From Muribaculaceae bacterium (GTDB lineage: Bacteria > Bacillota > Clostridia > Lachnospirales > Lachnospiraceae), in NCBI GenBank assembly GCA_023663465.1, contig JAMPHJ010000014.1, positions 1-39,513 of the forward strand: a stretch of DNA of 39,513 nt, in the 5' to 3' direction. This document shows, in pieces, positions 15,340 through 23,591 of the stretch (positions within the stretch are counted from its first letter, which is position 1; each line of letters opens with the position of its first letter). Under the pieces are notes generated by a model, which saw only the letters and a list, made by a program, of their open reading frames with translations, was not told the origin of the DNA and did no database searches. Made by a program: the position numbers and the translations under genes.

Positions 15340-16668
15340 CTATCCTTTCCACCCCTTCCCATAATAGCATACCCCAATGACATCCGCAAGAAACCATCCA
15401 ATCGGCACCGATGCCCAGATACCCGTCACGCCGATACCGGGGATTGCGGATAAAGTGTATGCCAGAACGACGCGGGTTCCAAGGGACGCTACCGTCAGAA
15501 TCACCGAAACGCCCGGTTTATTCATGGCACGGAAATAGCCGTAGAATAAAAACAGCAGCCCGATACCGAAATAAAACGCCCCCTCAATCCGCAGATAGCT
15601 GATTCCTACGGCTATCGTTTCTTGACTGTTCTGGTCAATAAACAGAGTCATAAGCTGCCCGGCAAAGCCGATTACGACCGCCGTAATGATGAGACAGAAT
15701 AAGAAAACGCTGATAACCGCGTCTTTCATCCCCTTTCGGATTCTGTCATCTTTCCCGGCTCCGTAATTCTGCGCCACATAAACGGAAAAAGCATTCCCGA
15801 AATCCTGTACCGGCGCATAAGCAAAGGAGTCTATTTTGACCGCCGCCGCAAACGCCGCCATAACCACGGGACCGAAACTATTGACCAGCCCCTGCACCAT
15901 CAGAATCCCAAAATTCATGATTGACTGCTGCAGACAAGTCAGCGCAGAAAGTCCGGTAAGTTCTTTAAAAATCCCGCCGTCCCAGCAGCAGTTTTCCTTT
16001 TTTACCCGCAGCAACGGATACTTCCAGAGGTAATAGATGAAAATCCCGATTCCAGACAGGTATTGGGACAATACCGTCGCAATGGCAGCGCCGCCCACTC
16101 CCCAGCCGAGATTACGGATAAAGAATAAATCCAATCCGATATTGACGATAGCGGATATCCCCAGAAACCAAAGGGGAATCAGGGAATTGCCCACCGCCCT
16201 GAGCAGACTCGCCACAAAATTATAGAGAAAAGTGCCCAGAATCCCGGCAAAAATCCATAGAAGATACTCTTTTATCAAAGGCAACACGGACTCCGGCACC
16301 TGCAGAAAGAACAAAATTTCATCAATTCCAACATAGACCAATACAGTCAATGCCATAGAAACCATACCGATTGACAGAAAGGCAATGAAAATCCCCTTTT
16401 CCAGACGCCCGAATCTTCTGCCGCCAAACTGCATAGAAAAAAACGCGCCGCTGCCCATGCAGAGTCCCAGAATAATTGATGTCACAAAGACCATGAGGGT
16501 ATAGGCGGATCCCACCGCCGCCAGCGCCTTTTCCCCAAGATAACGCCCTACAATCAGCGTATCCACAACATTATATAACTGCTGAAGCATATTTCCCGCC
16601 ATAATCGGCGCCGTAAATTTCAGCAGTTTCCGTATAATATTCCCTTCTGTCAAATCATATCCCGTCAT
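15340..16668 (-). CDS. MATE family multidrug/sodium antiporter
   Basis: About 442 residues with twelve hydrophobic segments in two similar halves. The start MTGYDLTEGNIIRKLLKFTAPIMAGNMLQQLYNVVDTLIVGRYLG is typical of the DinF/NorM-like MATE proteins common in Clostridia. These export cationic compounds against Na+ or H+. I use the ATG at 16668, preceded by GAGGAG with 6-base spacing; a TTG 18 bases upstream is less likely. The substrate cannot be told from sequence. No regulator is adjacent. Confidence 0.92.
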   Translation of the reverse strand: MTGYDLTEGNIIRKLLKFTAPIMAGNMLQQLYNVVDTLIVGRYLGEKALAAVGSAYTLMVFVTSIILGLCMGSGAFFSMQFGGRRFGRLEKGIFIAFLSIGMVSMALTVLVYVGIDEILFFLQVPESVLPLIKEYLLWIFAGILGTFLYNFVASLLRAVGNSLIPLWFLGISAIVNIGLDLFFIRNLGWGVGGAAIATVLSQYLSGIGIFIYYLWKYPLLRVKKENCCWDGGIFKELTGLSALTCLQQSIMNFGILMVQGLVNSFGPVVMAAFAAAVKIDSFAYAPVQDFGNAFSVYVAQNYGAGKDDRIRKGMKDAVISVFLFCLIITAVVIGFAGQLMTLFIDQNSQETIAVGISYLRIEGAFYFGIGLLFLFYGYFRAMNKPGVSVILTVASLGTRVVLAYTLSAIPGIGVTGIWASVPIGWFLADVIGVCYYGKGWKG

Positions 16669-16874
16669 CCGCAGCTCCTCGTGCAATTTCAGAATCCAAG
16701 CGAATTATAGCATACTTATGAAAAAAATTCACCGTCCACATAAGCAATGACACAAAAATCCATTTTCCATCCATAAAGGGATGCCGGCAATGATTACAGT
16801 CTTTTTCATGTGATAATTTCCATGATTATAACTAATCAGGTTTTAATGGGGGAAATATCATTGGATATAAAATT

Positions 16875-17060
16875 ATGGTGTTAATCCGCAAATGGGTTGG
16901 TAAGGGAAACGCCTTCGCTGTCACTGTCAACAGGGCTAAACCCAGCGCAAAGGAACTCGTCAGCATCTTTAAAGGACACATTGCCGATGGGACTCTTGCC
17001 CTCTGTGATGGATTAAGAAGTTGCCACGCCCTTCCCGGAATCGCAGACTGTACAGTCAGG
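16875..17060 (+). pseudogene. Remnant of an IS1595/ISXO2-like transposase
   Basis: The translated stretch from about codon 10 reads GNAFAVTVNRAKPSAKELVSIF, then HIADGTLALCDGLRSCHALPGIADCTVRG. It resembles the catalytic core of IS1595-family transposases around the second catalytic Asp. Both the N-terminal zinc-ribbon part and the C-terminal part are missing, and no inverted ends were found. It continues in frame to 17270, but that part is the antisense of the neighbouring broken ORF. It marks an old insertion beside the end of the large minus-strand locus. Confidence 0.6.
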
Positions 17061-17354
17061 GGCTGCGTGAACCAAGAGGGTGATGATGCCCGCGATGAGT
17101 ATCAAAAGGCACACTATCATACTCGCACCAAATCTGTCCTCGTTCAATCCCATTCTCACAAACATATCGTTCTGTCATGCCAATTACCCGCATGGTTTCC
17201 GCAGCACAAGGTTCTATCTCAATCAAAACCGTACCCTTATAAATCGGGTTATTCTCTATCAACTGCTTAAATCCCTCAAAATAAAGCGGTTCTGTTTTTT
17301 CTCTCACAAAAGATATCATAACGGTGTTTCTTCTTCTCAAGATATTACTTGCAT
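17056..17354 (-). pseudogene. Broken ORF of unknown family next to the transposase remnant
   Basis: A strong GGAGG (17367-17363) precedes ATG CAA GTA ATA TCT at 17354, but the next codon is TGA. After 29 bases a second ATATCT begins a long open frame, ISFVREKTEPLYFEGFKQLIENN and on (shown here in parts: ISFVREKTEPLYF, GFKQLIENNPIY). The start looks disrupted by a short duplication or insertion that separates MQVIS from FVREKTEP. The frame loses sense where the transposase remnant begins, so the 3' end is probably lost too. I do not recognise the family. It could have been the last gene of the locus upstream. Confidence 0.45.
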
Positions 17355-17439
17355 CTTTTCTTCCTCCACTGTGTTGTCCCTATCTTTTTAAGCATTGACG
17401 TCACTCCAGCCAATAATTAACATCCCCTTTATCTATGAA

Positions 17440-20112
17440 TTACATTCCTCCGTCCCGCAGCATGCGATTCATTGTATCGAATCTCGATGAATATGCCAGT
17501 TCGATCACCTTCCAGCGCTCTAATTCATTTTCATAGATCTCAAATGTTTTATTATCAAAAAGCACCCACTTTATAACATCCAGTTTTCCCGGATACTCTG
17601 CAACAAATTTTTTTGCAGCGCCGACAGCAATCTTAGCCGCTTCATCCAGTGGGAAATGATAAATGCCGGTAGAGATGGAAGGGAAGGCAATGCTCCGTAT
17701 TCCGTTCTTGACAGCCAGTTCAAGACAAGACTGATAGCAGGACTCAAGAAGCTTATACTCCTTTTTCGATTTTCCGCTGTTCCAACGTGGCCCGGGTGTG
17801 TGTATAACATACTCGCAAGGCAAGTTGTATGCCTTTGTGATCTTTGCCTTACCAGTTTCGCATCCACTCAGCAGACGACATTCCGCCATAAGCTCCGGCC
17901 CGGCAGCACGATGAATCGCCCCGTCAACGCCTCCGCCTCCAAGCAGGCTTGTATTAGCAGCATTTACGATAGCCTGAACACCATGATCTTTGGTAATATC
18001 GCCTCTTGTCATGACGAATTCAGTCTTATTGACTGCTTCAAGCCGTTCGTCTTTCCACCGCATGTCCATATATTTTCTTATCCAGTCCGGATCTTCATAA
18101 TGGCTGTATTCGCTCATCTGGCAGCCATGACACAGGTCATCCGCCATCTCTAAGATGACGTCCGCAAGTTCAAGATTATTCTTCCATTTTTCCTCTATAG
18201 CATCATATCCGAGAAGCGCGCCCAGAATATTTCCCGTTACCGCTCCTGTCGAATCACTGTCTCCTCTGTGATTTACAGCGGCAGCCACTCCGGCAGAGAA
18301 ATCATTCTGATGCCGCAGTGAGCAATAGATTGCAATACCAAGTGTTTCTTCAGCAACCCAGCCTTCACCGATTTGATGAATATTATCAAGATCGCTTTCA
18401 TCATTTTCTGAAAGCATAATAGCAAGATTGATAATCTCTGTCAGTTTCTTCAAATAACTGTCATCAGCATAAATATCTGCAACGGTATTGCGTGCCTCAA
18501 TAACAATTTCTTTCAGACTCTGCTGCTTATTCGGATAAACAATGCGTCTGATGATATGCACAAGCGCTGCCGCAGGCATATACCCAAGGGAATGTTTGTG
18601 CGTAATCTTTGCAATATCGGCTCCCTCCTGGTCAAATTTCTTTATCTGAACATTTGAATAATCCATCAATGCAAGCGGAGCAACACGCATGATGCCACCA
18701 CAACCCTTACTGTTATTCTGCGGAATCTCATCATTCTTATACTTGTCTAATGCAGACAGGCATGTATGCCCCGGCGCTCTACGGCTGTATAGCCCAGGAA
18801 CATCCGACAGCCACGAAATACAGTTGTCCAAGTATCCACATGGATGCTTTCTGCCTTCTTCAAAAGTCATCTCCTGTGTACGCAACCAGTCCAAATATGA
18901 CATTAGAATATAATCGTGCGGAAAACCAGCACTGCTTCGCATGGAGGCTCTTGTATCATATATCAGAATACCGTTTGCCGTAAAAAGCGTCATCTGCGTA
19001 TCATCCGAGATAAGCGCTTTTCCACTTTCCGGATTAAGCTCGTATTCTCTTATACCGTTCCTGCCATAGCGGGAGAAAATTTTCTCTTCGCTTAAAAATT
19101 CCACCGGATACCCCAGTGCATCGCCGACTGCCCCGCCAAAAAGACTCCCTCTGACTTTATTCAAATATACTTCAGTTTCCCTGATTCTTTGCAACACAGC
19201 ATCATTCTCTTTTTTATTTTCATCTCTATAGAAGTTATCAAAAGAAAAATTGCGATAAAATTCTTTGAAATTATACTGTTCATCTGTTCGGTCAAGGACG
19301 GCGAAATCAATTCTGCGGAAAAAGTCTTTCTCGTGCATTCCATTAAATTCCATATCTTTAAGCGCCCTATAAAACAGATCCGAAATCACATGCGCATCAT
19401 TGCCAAAAGCTCCGCATCCCCACGCACCAAGGACAAGATTCCTGTATCCGAAATAGGCGGCACATTTTAGCATCCCCATAATCCTGTTATAGACCATGTC
19501 CTGATACTCGTCTTCACTCATCCCTTCCCTGCCCTGCGTGATCATCGGAGCCGCGCAGGTAAGTACCGCAACAACCACGGTTTCATCCAAAAGAGCTCCG
19601 TTTTCATCCCGGATAATTTCCACCTCCGGCGTGAACATCATGGCATCCGAACCCATATGTGAATTTAGATTTTTATTATATTCATAGTATTTTGCCGCAT
19701 GGCTGCTCTCCAACGACAACAAAAGTGAACTTTTTCTGCAAAGGTCTTCTTCCTGGGCTCTTGCACCACGGTGGACGCCACCTCCCGGATGCACAGGATT
19801 AGCAAGATTCAGAACAAGTACAGGCTTTTCATCTCCTTTATGGAACATATAACTGCATTTTTTATACTGTTGTCTCGCAACTGCAAAAGAGTCCATATTT
19901 TCACATCCATGACCGCATCTTCCTATTACAAAGACTTTTTCAAAATCTGTGCGGCTGCAGATATCTTCTACATCCTCCGGTAACAGTACATGGACTGTTT
20001 CCATAGCTTCTTTAGAAAGTTTCAGCTCCACAGTCCTTCCGTTTATCTTATAGCTTCCACGCTTCAGTATATTCAGCGTATGATGAAGCATTTCTATATT
20101 ATCATTTTGCAT
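17440..20112 (-). CDS. Triple fusion: PARG-type (DUF2263) + ADP-ribosylglycohydrolase + macro domain
   Basis: This 890-residue protein joins three unrelated ADP-ribose-processing folds. Residues about 1-290 are a microbial PARG domain with GGG at 110-112 and the catalytic QEE at 120-122. Residues about 318-665 are an ADP-ribosylglycohydrolase of the DraG/ARH kind, with the metal motifs DDT at 370-372 and GDSDSTG at 617-623. Residues about 697-860 are a macro domain with NAAN at 717-720, GGGGVDGAIHRAAG at 725-738 and STGIY at 814-818. All key motifs are intact. PARG/macro proteins remove ADP-ribose from acidic residues or polymers, and ARH acts on arginine or serine links. The protein should therefore strip ADP-ribose from many targets, or recycle it. 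It follows the Sel1-like gene by 14 bp and ends the locus. Confidence 0.9.
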   Translation of the reverse strand: MQNDNIEMLHHTLNILKRGSYKINGRTVELKLSKEAMETVHVLLPEDVEDICSRTDFEKVFVIGRCGHGCENMDSFAVARQQYKKCSYMFHKGDEKPVLVLNLANPVHPGGGVHRGARAQEEDLCRKSSLLLSLESSHAAKYYEYNKNLNSHMGSDAMMFTPEVEIIRDENGALLDETVVVAVLTCAAPMITQGREGMSEDEYQDMVYNRIMGMLKCAAYFGYRNLVLGAWGCGAFGNDAHVISDLFYRALKDMEFNGMHEKDFFRRIDFAVLDRTDEQYNFKEFYRNFSFDNFYRDENKKENDAVLQRIRETEVYLNKVRGSLFGGAVGDALGYPVEFLSEEKIFSRYGRNGIREYELNPESGKALISDDTQMTLFTANGILIYDTRASMRSSAGFPHDYILMSYLDWLRTQEMTFEEGRKHPCGYLDNCISWLSDVPGLYSRRAPGHTCLSALDKYKNDEIPQNNSKGCGGIMRVAPLALMDYSNVQIKKFDQEGADIAKITHKHSLGYMPAAALVHIIRRIVYPNKQQSLKEIVIEARNTVADIYADDSYLKKLTEIINLAIMLSENDESDLDNIHQIGEGWVAEETLGIAIYCSLRHQNDFSAGVAAAVNHRGDSDSTGAVTGNILGALLGYDAIEEKWKNNLELADVILEMADDLCHGCQMSEYSHYEDPDWIRKYMDMRWKDERLEAVNKTEFVMTRGDITKDHGVQAIVNAANTSLLGGGGVDGAIHRAAGPELMAECRLLSGCETGKAKITKAYNLPCEYVIHTPGPRWNSGKSKKEYKLLESCYQSCLELAVKNGIRSIAFPSISTGIYHFPLDEAAKIAVGAAKKFVAEYPGKLDVIKWVLFDNKTFEIYENELERWKVIELAYSSRFDTMNRMLRDGGM

Positions 20113-20126
20113 ATATGCACCTCTGT

Positions 20127-20882
20127 CTATTTCTCAGGAACAAACTCTGTCCATAACGGAATCTGCTTCCTATCAGCCATTGCTTTTATCATTGCAGCTC
20201 TCATGGCTTCGTATTCTTCTCTGGGACTATCTAAATGGCGGATATCCCAGGTAGAAACATCATATACACAGGGGACTCCGGAAATTGGCTGAAAGAACTC
20301 ATCCATGTAATACATATCATAATAAGTTTCCGCTCCAAAGCCATCCTCGTCAGCCGGTTCGCACCCTCTTTCCTTCCATATAAGCGCAGTCCGGTTTTTA
20401 TCAAGTCCGGCTATCGTATAGTATTCATTTTGCTGAAACGCCATAAGTCCCGCCGCATTAAGCGTCTCGCCAGAATAAGAACCCGAATGCCAGTTAGGCT
20501 GCTTTCCGGGTATAAAATTTTCATATGGAATGAGACTATTTTCTAAGAAATACCGGTTTTGTTTTATCTCGTCCCATACCCTTTCCTGTGCCACAGTGTT
20601 TCCATACATAGCGGCGCGCAGCAGCCACATAACGGCGGCTTTTTTATTTGGCTTTTTTTGGCTAAAATATTCTGAAAGCTTCAGCATAGCATCGGCATCC
20701 CCTTTTGTGCAGTCAGCTGCCAGATATCTTAAATCCATATCTGCCGGCTCATGTGGGGCGTCCCATTTTTTACTGGGATTTGTCAAAAATAGTAAATCTG
20801 CATTCACAGGCGGATTCGTTGGAACTTTTTTCTTTCCTCTGTTGCAGATTAAGCTGCAAAGATTTTTTATTCCCTTAATCAT
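20127..20882 (-). CDS. Sel1-like repeat protein of unknown function
   Basis: A 251-residue protein. Residues about 45-110 resemble Sel1/TPR-type helical repeats (KGDADAMLKLSEYFSQKK followed by KAAVMWLLRAAMYGNTVAQE), used for protein binding. The C-terminal half contains Trp/Tyr-rich stretches and is not recognised. The N-terminus is basic and Cys-containing (MIKGIKNLCSLICNRGKKK) and might touch the membrane, but it is not a clear signal peptide. Its 14-bp spacing to the ADP-ribose hydrolase gene suggests joint expression and perhaps delivery of a substrate to it. The ribosome binding site is weak. Confidence 0.7.
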   Translation of the reverse strand: MIKGIKNLCSLICNRGKKKVPTNPPVNADLLFLTNPSKKWDAPHEPADMDLRYLAADCTKGDADAMLKLSEYFSQKKPNKKAAVMWLLRAAMYGNTVAQERVWDEIKQNRYFLENSLIPYENFIPGKQPNWHSGSYSGETLNAAGLMAFQQNEYYTIAGLDKNRTALIWKERGCEPADEDGFGAETYYDMYYMDEFFQPISGVPCVYDVSTWDIRHLDSPREEYEAMRAAMIKAMADRKQIPLWTEFVPEK

Positions 20883-20964
20883 AATTATCGACTTTTCCCT
20901 TCGTTCAATTAAAAAGCGCCTGATATCCTCATTATTTCAATAATAGGCAACAAAATTCCAAGCT

Positions 20965-21190
20965 TCAGTTTACTGCGTAAATCCTGCTTGTTCCGCGGTC
21001 TCCCAGGCTGTAACGCGCCGCACCAAAATCAAGCAGCTTAACCGTATGGTCATTTGAAATAAATATGTTATCCGGTATCACATCACGATGGACAAGGCTT
21101 TTCTGATGTACAGTTCCAAGCGCTTCCATGATAGGGGACATTATTTTCCATACCTCTTCCCATGACAGTTTTCCGCCGTGCTGCCAACAT
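20965..21190 (-). pseudogene. Remnant of a second Ser/Thr kinase gene
   Basis: Translation on the minus strand gives GGKLSWEEVWKIMSPIMEAL, then VHQKSLVHRDVIPDNIFIS and VKLLDFGAARYSLGDRG before a TGA at 20967-20965. This is nearly the same, also at DNA level, as residues 139-200 of the kinase encoded at 26441-28828. An in-frame TGA lies 18 bases before the match, and both the ATP-binding lobe and the rest of the kinase are missing. It is a decayed copy within the locus and fills the gene-free gap 20883-21244. Confidence 0.85.
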
Positions 21191-21244
21191 TTAGCTGATC
21201 AAATTCGTTTCCAAGATTAAATACTGGCATAACAATGTTATTTT

Positions 21245-22798
21245 TTATTGCATATTGAAAAAAATCCTAAACTGAACCCGGTTTCCAATGGAAACGATAT
21301 CGCCGCTGCGCAGCCGGTTTGGTGCAAAAATCCTCATTCCGCCTATGACCGTACCGCATATTGAATTTAAATCCTCAATGCATACAGTGCCTTCATGTAC
21401 AAATATCCTTGTATTTTGTCCAGCAACATCAGGATCCATAAATATAATGTCACACTTTTTTTCACTGCCAATTAGCAATGTATATTCCAACGAAAAATCT
21501 TTCTTTTTGGATCCATACCGCCCCGATATCACTTCCACGCGCAAATGATTTGACGCTATCTCACCCTTTCCTGGCATAAGCTTTCTTAAAATGATGATAA
21601 CTACCACGCACAGCACAATGCCGCCTAAGAAAAATGCTCCATAAACAGGCAGATTCTCCTTTATTTTTTGGACAAATGTTTCCTTATCAGATATTGAGTC
21701 TATTTCAGATCCAGATATATTTTTATCTAAAATCTGTGCCTCATCTCCATCTGATGTCTGCTCCTTTCCTGTCTGTGCCTCATCTTTGTCTTGTGTCTGC
21801 TCCCGGTCTGCCTGTGTTCCGTCATCCATATCCTGTAATTCCTCTTCTTCCTGTGGATTGTCAGTAACACCCGGCATTTCACTGTTTCCTATAACGGTAA
21901 GATTCTGCTGCTCCAATATCCTGTCATCGCTCTCACTTCCTCTAAGCCACAGCCTTATATCAAGCGCGTTTCTCTGAACCGGCTGGCTTAGTTCAAAGCA
22001 TACGGAATACAGATTATTCGTTTCAGCGGCAAGTTCTTCAGCAGCATCAACAGCCTGGCTTCTATCCTTAACAACGGCTGCCTTACGACCTGACATCGGA
22101 AGTTCTTTTTCAATGTTCTCATTCCAATTCCCAATCCCAATCACATCAAACACAATATCTGTCCTTGCCTCGACGCGCTGTTTCACCGCTTCCGGCTTCG
22201 GCTCCTCCGTTATTCCGTCAGGGCTGCCATCTGTGATTAAAATCAGCCGGTACAAATCTCCTCTGCTTCTTTCCTTTTCATCAATATAATTTATGGCAGA
22301 ATCAATTCCTTTGTACAGATTTGTCGTCTGATCAGCGTAAGAAATTTGATTTAATGCCCTTTTTACTGCATCATCCTCCATTGATGCCGCAATCACTTCA
22401 TCAAATGATTCTCCAAGTGTCATGACTGTAACCAGAGTCTTCACTTCCGTATCTTCTATAAGCTTCATCACAAAATCTTCTATCTGATCCTTTACCCGTC
22501 TTACCGAACCGGATACATCCAGCAGGATAAAATAATGCACATACTGCCCGCTATCTGTAAGTGGATATGCCTTTTCATCTATCTTCGCATTATTAAGTAT
22601 TGTAACCGTCACATCTTCCCCGGCTTCAAAAAAGGCATAGAGTTTGTTTTCCAGTACCAAGCCTGCAAACGGAGCCTCTTTTACAATGCCATCCGAAAAA
22701 GCATCCTCCGTTTCCTGCGCCGCATACACTGGAAATACCATGCTAAACGCCAACAGGCACACCAACCATATAGTCCATACTTTTCTTTTCATTGCCAA
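21245..22798 (-). CDS. Exported VWA-domain protein with a membrane segment and C-terminal FHA-like domain
   Basis: 517 residues. A signal peptide (about 1-27) is followed by an extracellular von Willebrand A domain (about 85-270) whose metal site DVSGS lies at 94-98. An acidic, Gln/Asp/Glu-rich stalk follows (about 300-370), then a membrane helix at about 393-415 (YGAFFLGGIVLCVVVIIIL) and a cytoplasmic FHA-like domain at about 430-510. In the FHA the usual GR and SxxH signatures are changed (IGSEKKCDI; AGQNTRIFV), so phospho-threonine binding is doubtful. VWA domains bind ligands through a metal ion. The start is a TTG at 22798 with good GGAG spacing; an ATG at 22792 is the alternative. It belongs to the phospho-signalling block. 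Confidence 0.85.
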   Translation of the reverse strand: MAMKRKVWTIWLVCLLAFSMVFPVYAAQETEDAFSDGIVKEAPFAGLVLENKLYAFFEAGEDVTVTILNNAKIDEKAYPLTDSGQYVHYFILLDVSGSVRRVKDQIEDFVMKLIEDTEVKTLVTVMTLGESFDEVIAASMEDDAVKRALNQISYADQTTNLYKGIDSAINYIDEKERSRGDLYRLILITDGSPDGITEEPKPEAVKQRVEARTDIVFDVIGIGNWNENIEKELPMSGRKAAVVKDRSQAVDAAEELAAETNNLYSVCFELSQPVQRNALDIRLWLRGSESDDRILEQQNLTVIGNSEMPGVTDNPQEEEELQDMDDGTQADREQTQDKDEAQTGKEQTSDGDEAQILDKNISGSEIDSISDKETFVQKIKENLPVYGAFFLGGIVLCVVVIIILRKLMPGKGEIASNHLRVEVISGRYGSKKKDFSLEYTLLIGSEKKCDIIFMDPDVAGQNTRIFVHEGTVCIEDLNSICGTVIGGMRIFAPNRLRSGDIVSIGNRVQFRIFFNMQ

Positions 22799-22835
22799 AC
22801 CATTCTCCTTTCATGCCGACGCTCTACAGTGTATG

Positions 22836-23570
22836 TTATTGCACCATAACTGCAATAAATGTTAGGTTGTCACTATCCGGCTTCATCCGATTCATTGCCC
22901 GGATAAGCATCTGCTCGCCCCACCTAGAAGCAGTGTCCGATTTCAGGCAATCAACAAGTATTTCCTCATCATAAAGATATTCCCAGAAACCATCAGAGCA
23001 CAAAAGAAACGCATCCCCCGGCATGACAGAATGTTCTGCATCAAGGCAGCCGCATTCCGGATTGCAATGTCCCTCATCCCCCATGGCGCGCAGGAGCCTG
23101 GAACGATCCTCATCAAAATTCATGCCGTCGCGACTGATTTCGCCAGACTTATACTTTTTATAAGTGACGGAATGGTCCGCTGTCAGACGCATAATACGGC
23201 CTTCCGACAGATAGTACAGCCTTGAATCTCCCACATGCGCCCATGATGCCATGCCCGCATCAAGGCATAATGTTACCACCGTACTTTTCATCTTCCCTTT
23301 CTTTTCCTTCTGAAGTTCGATAAGCGTATCATTTGCTCGTAAAATATTTTTTTCAAGCCAATCGACCCGTGATATTTTCTCTTTGTCAGTTTCCCATGAG
23401 GCTGTCAGGTTCTCTACAATGCAGTGTGACGCTATTTCACCGCCAAAGTGTCCGCCTAGTCCGTCGGCAAGAATGAAAAATGCCTGTGCATCATCTATAC
23501 GGTAATCTGCAAAGTCTTCGTTGTATTCTCTGCCACCGTTATTTGTAAACATATAAACATCCAGTTTCAA
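22836..23570 (-). CDS. PP2C-family Ser/Thr phosphatase
   Basis: A compact 244-residue PP2C/PPM phosphatase. Metal-binding motifs are present: NEDF near the start, ADGLGGHFGGEIASH, WAHVGDSRLYYL, CSDGFWEYL and the final DNLTFIAVMVQ. It has no membrane segment and should act in the cytoplasm, removing phosphate from threonine or serine, most likely on the kinase and FHA partners encoded around it. It is one of two phosphatases in the locus and lies 21 bp after the exported protease gene. Confidence 0.92.
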   Translation of the reverse strand: MKLDVYMFTNNGGREYNEDFADYRIDDAQAFFILADGLGGHFGGEIASHCIVENLTASWETDKEKISRVDWLEKNILRANDTLIELQKEKKGKMKSTVVTLCLDAGMASWAHVGDSRLYYLSEGRIMRLTADHSVTYKKYKSGEISRDGMNFDEDRSRLLRAMGDEGHCNPECGCLDAEHSVMPGDAFLLCSDGFWEYLYDEEILVDCLKSDTASRWGEQMLIRAMNRMKPDSDNLTFIAVMVQ

Positions 23571-23591
23571 AATAACCCTCCATTCTGCAAG

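Noticed and set aside
16875-17270. A complete 131-codon protein gene
   Set aside because: Only the first 60 or so codons make sense, as a transposase fragment; the rest is antisense to the broken minus-strand ORF.
21196-21222. Short minus-strand ORF starting MPVFNLGNEFDQL beside the kinase remnant
   Set aside because: It runs out of frame into the kinase remnant and stops shortly after. No family is recognisable, and it is too short to support.
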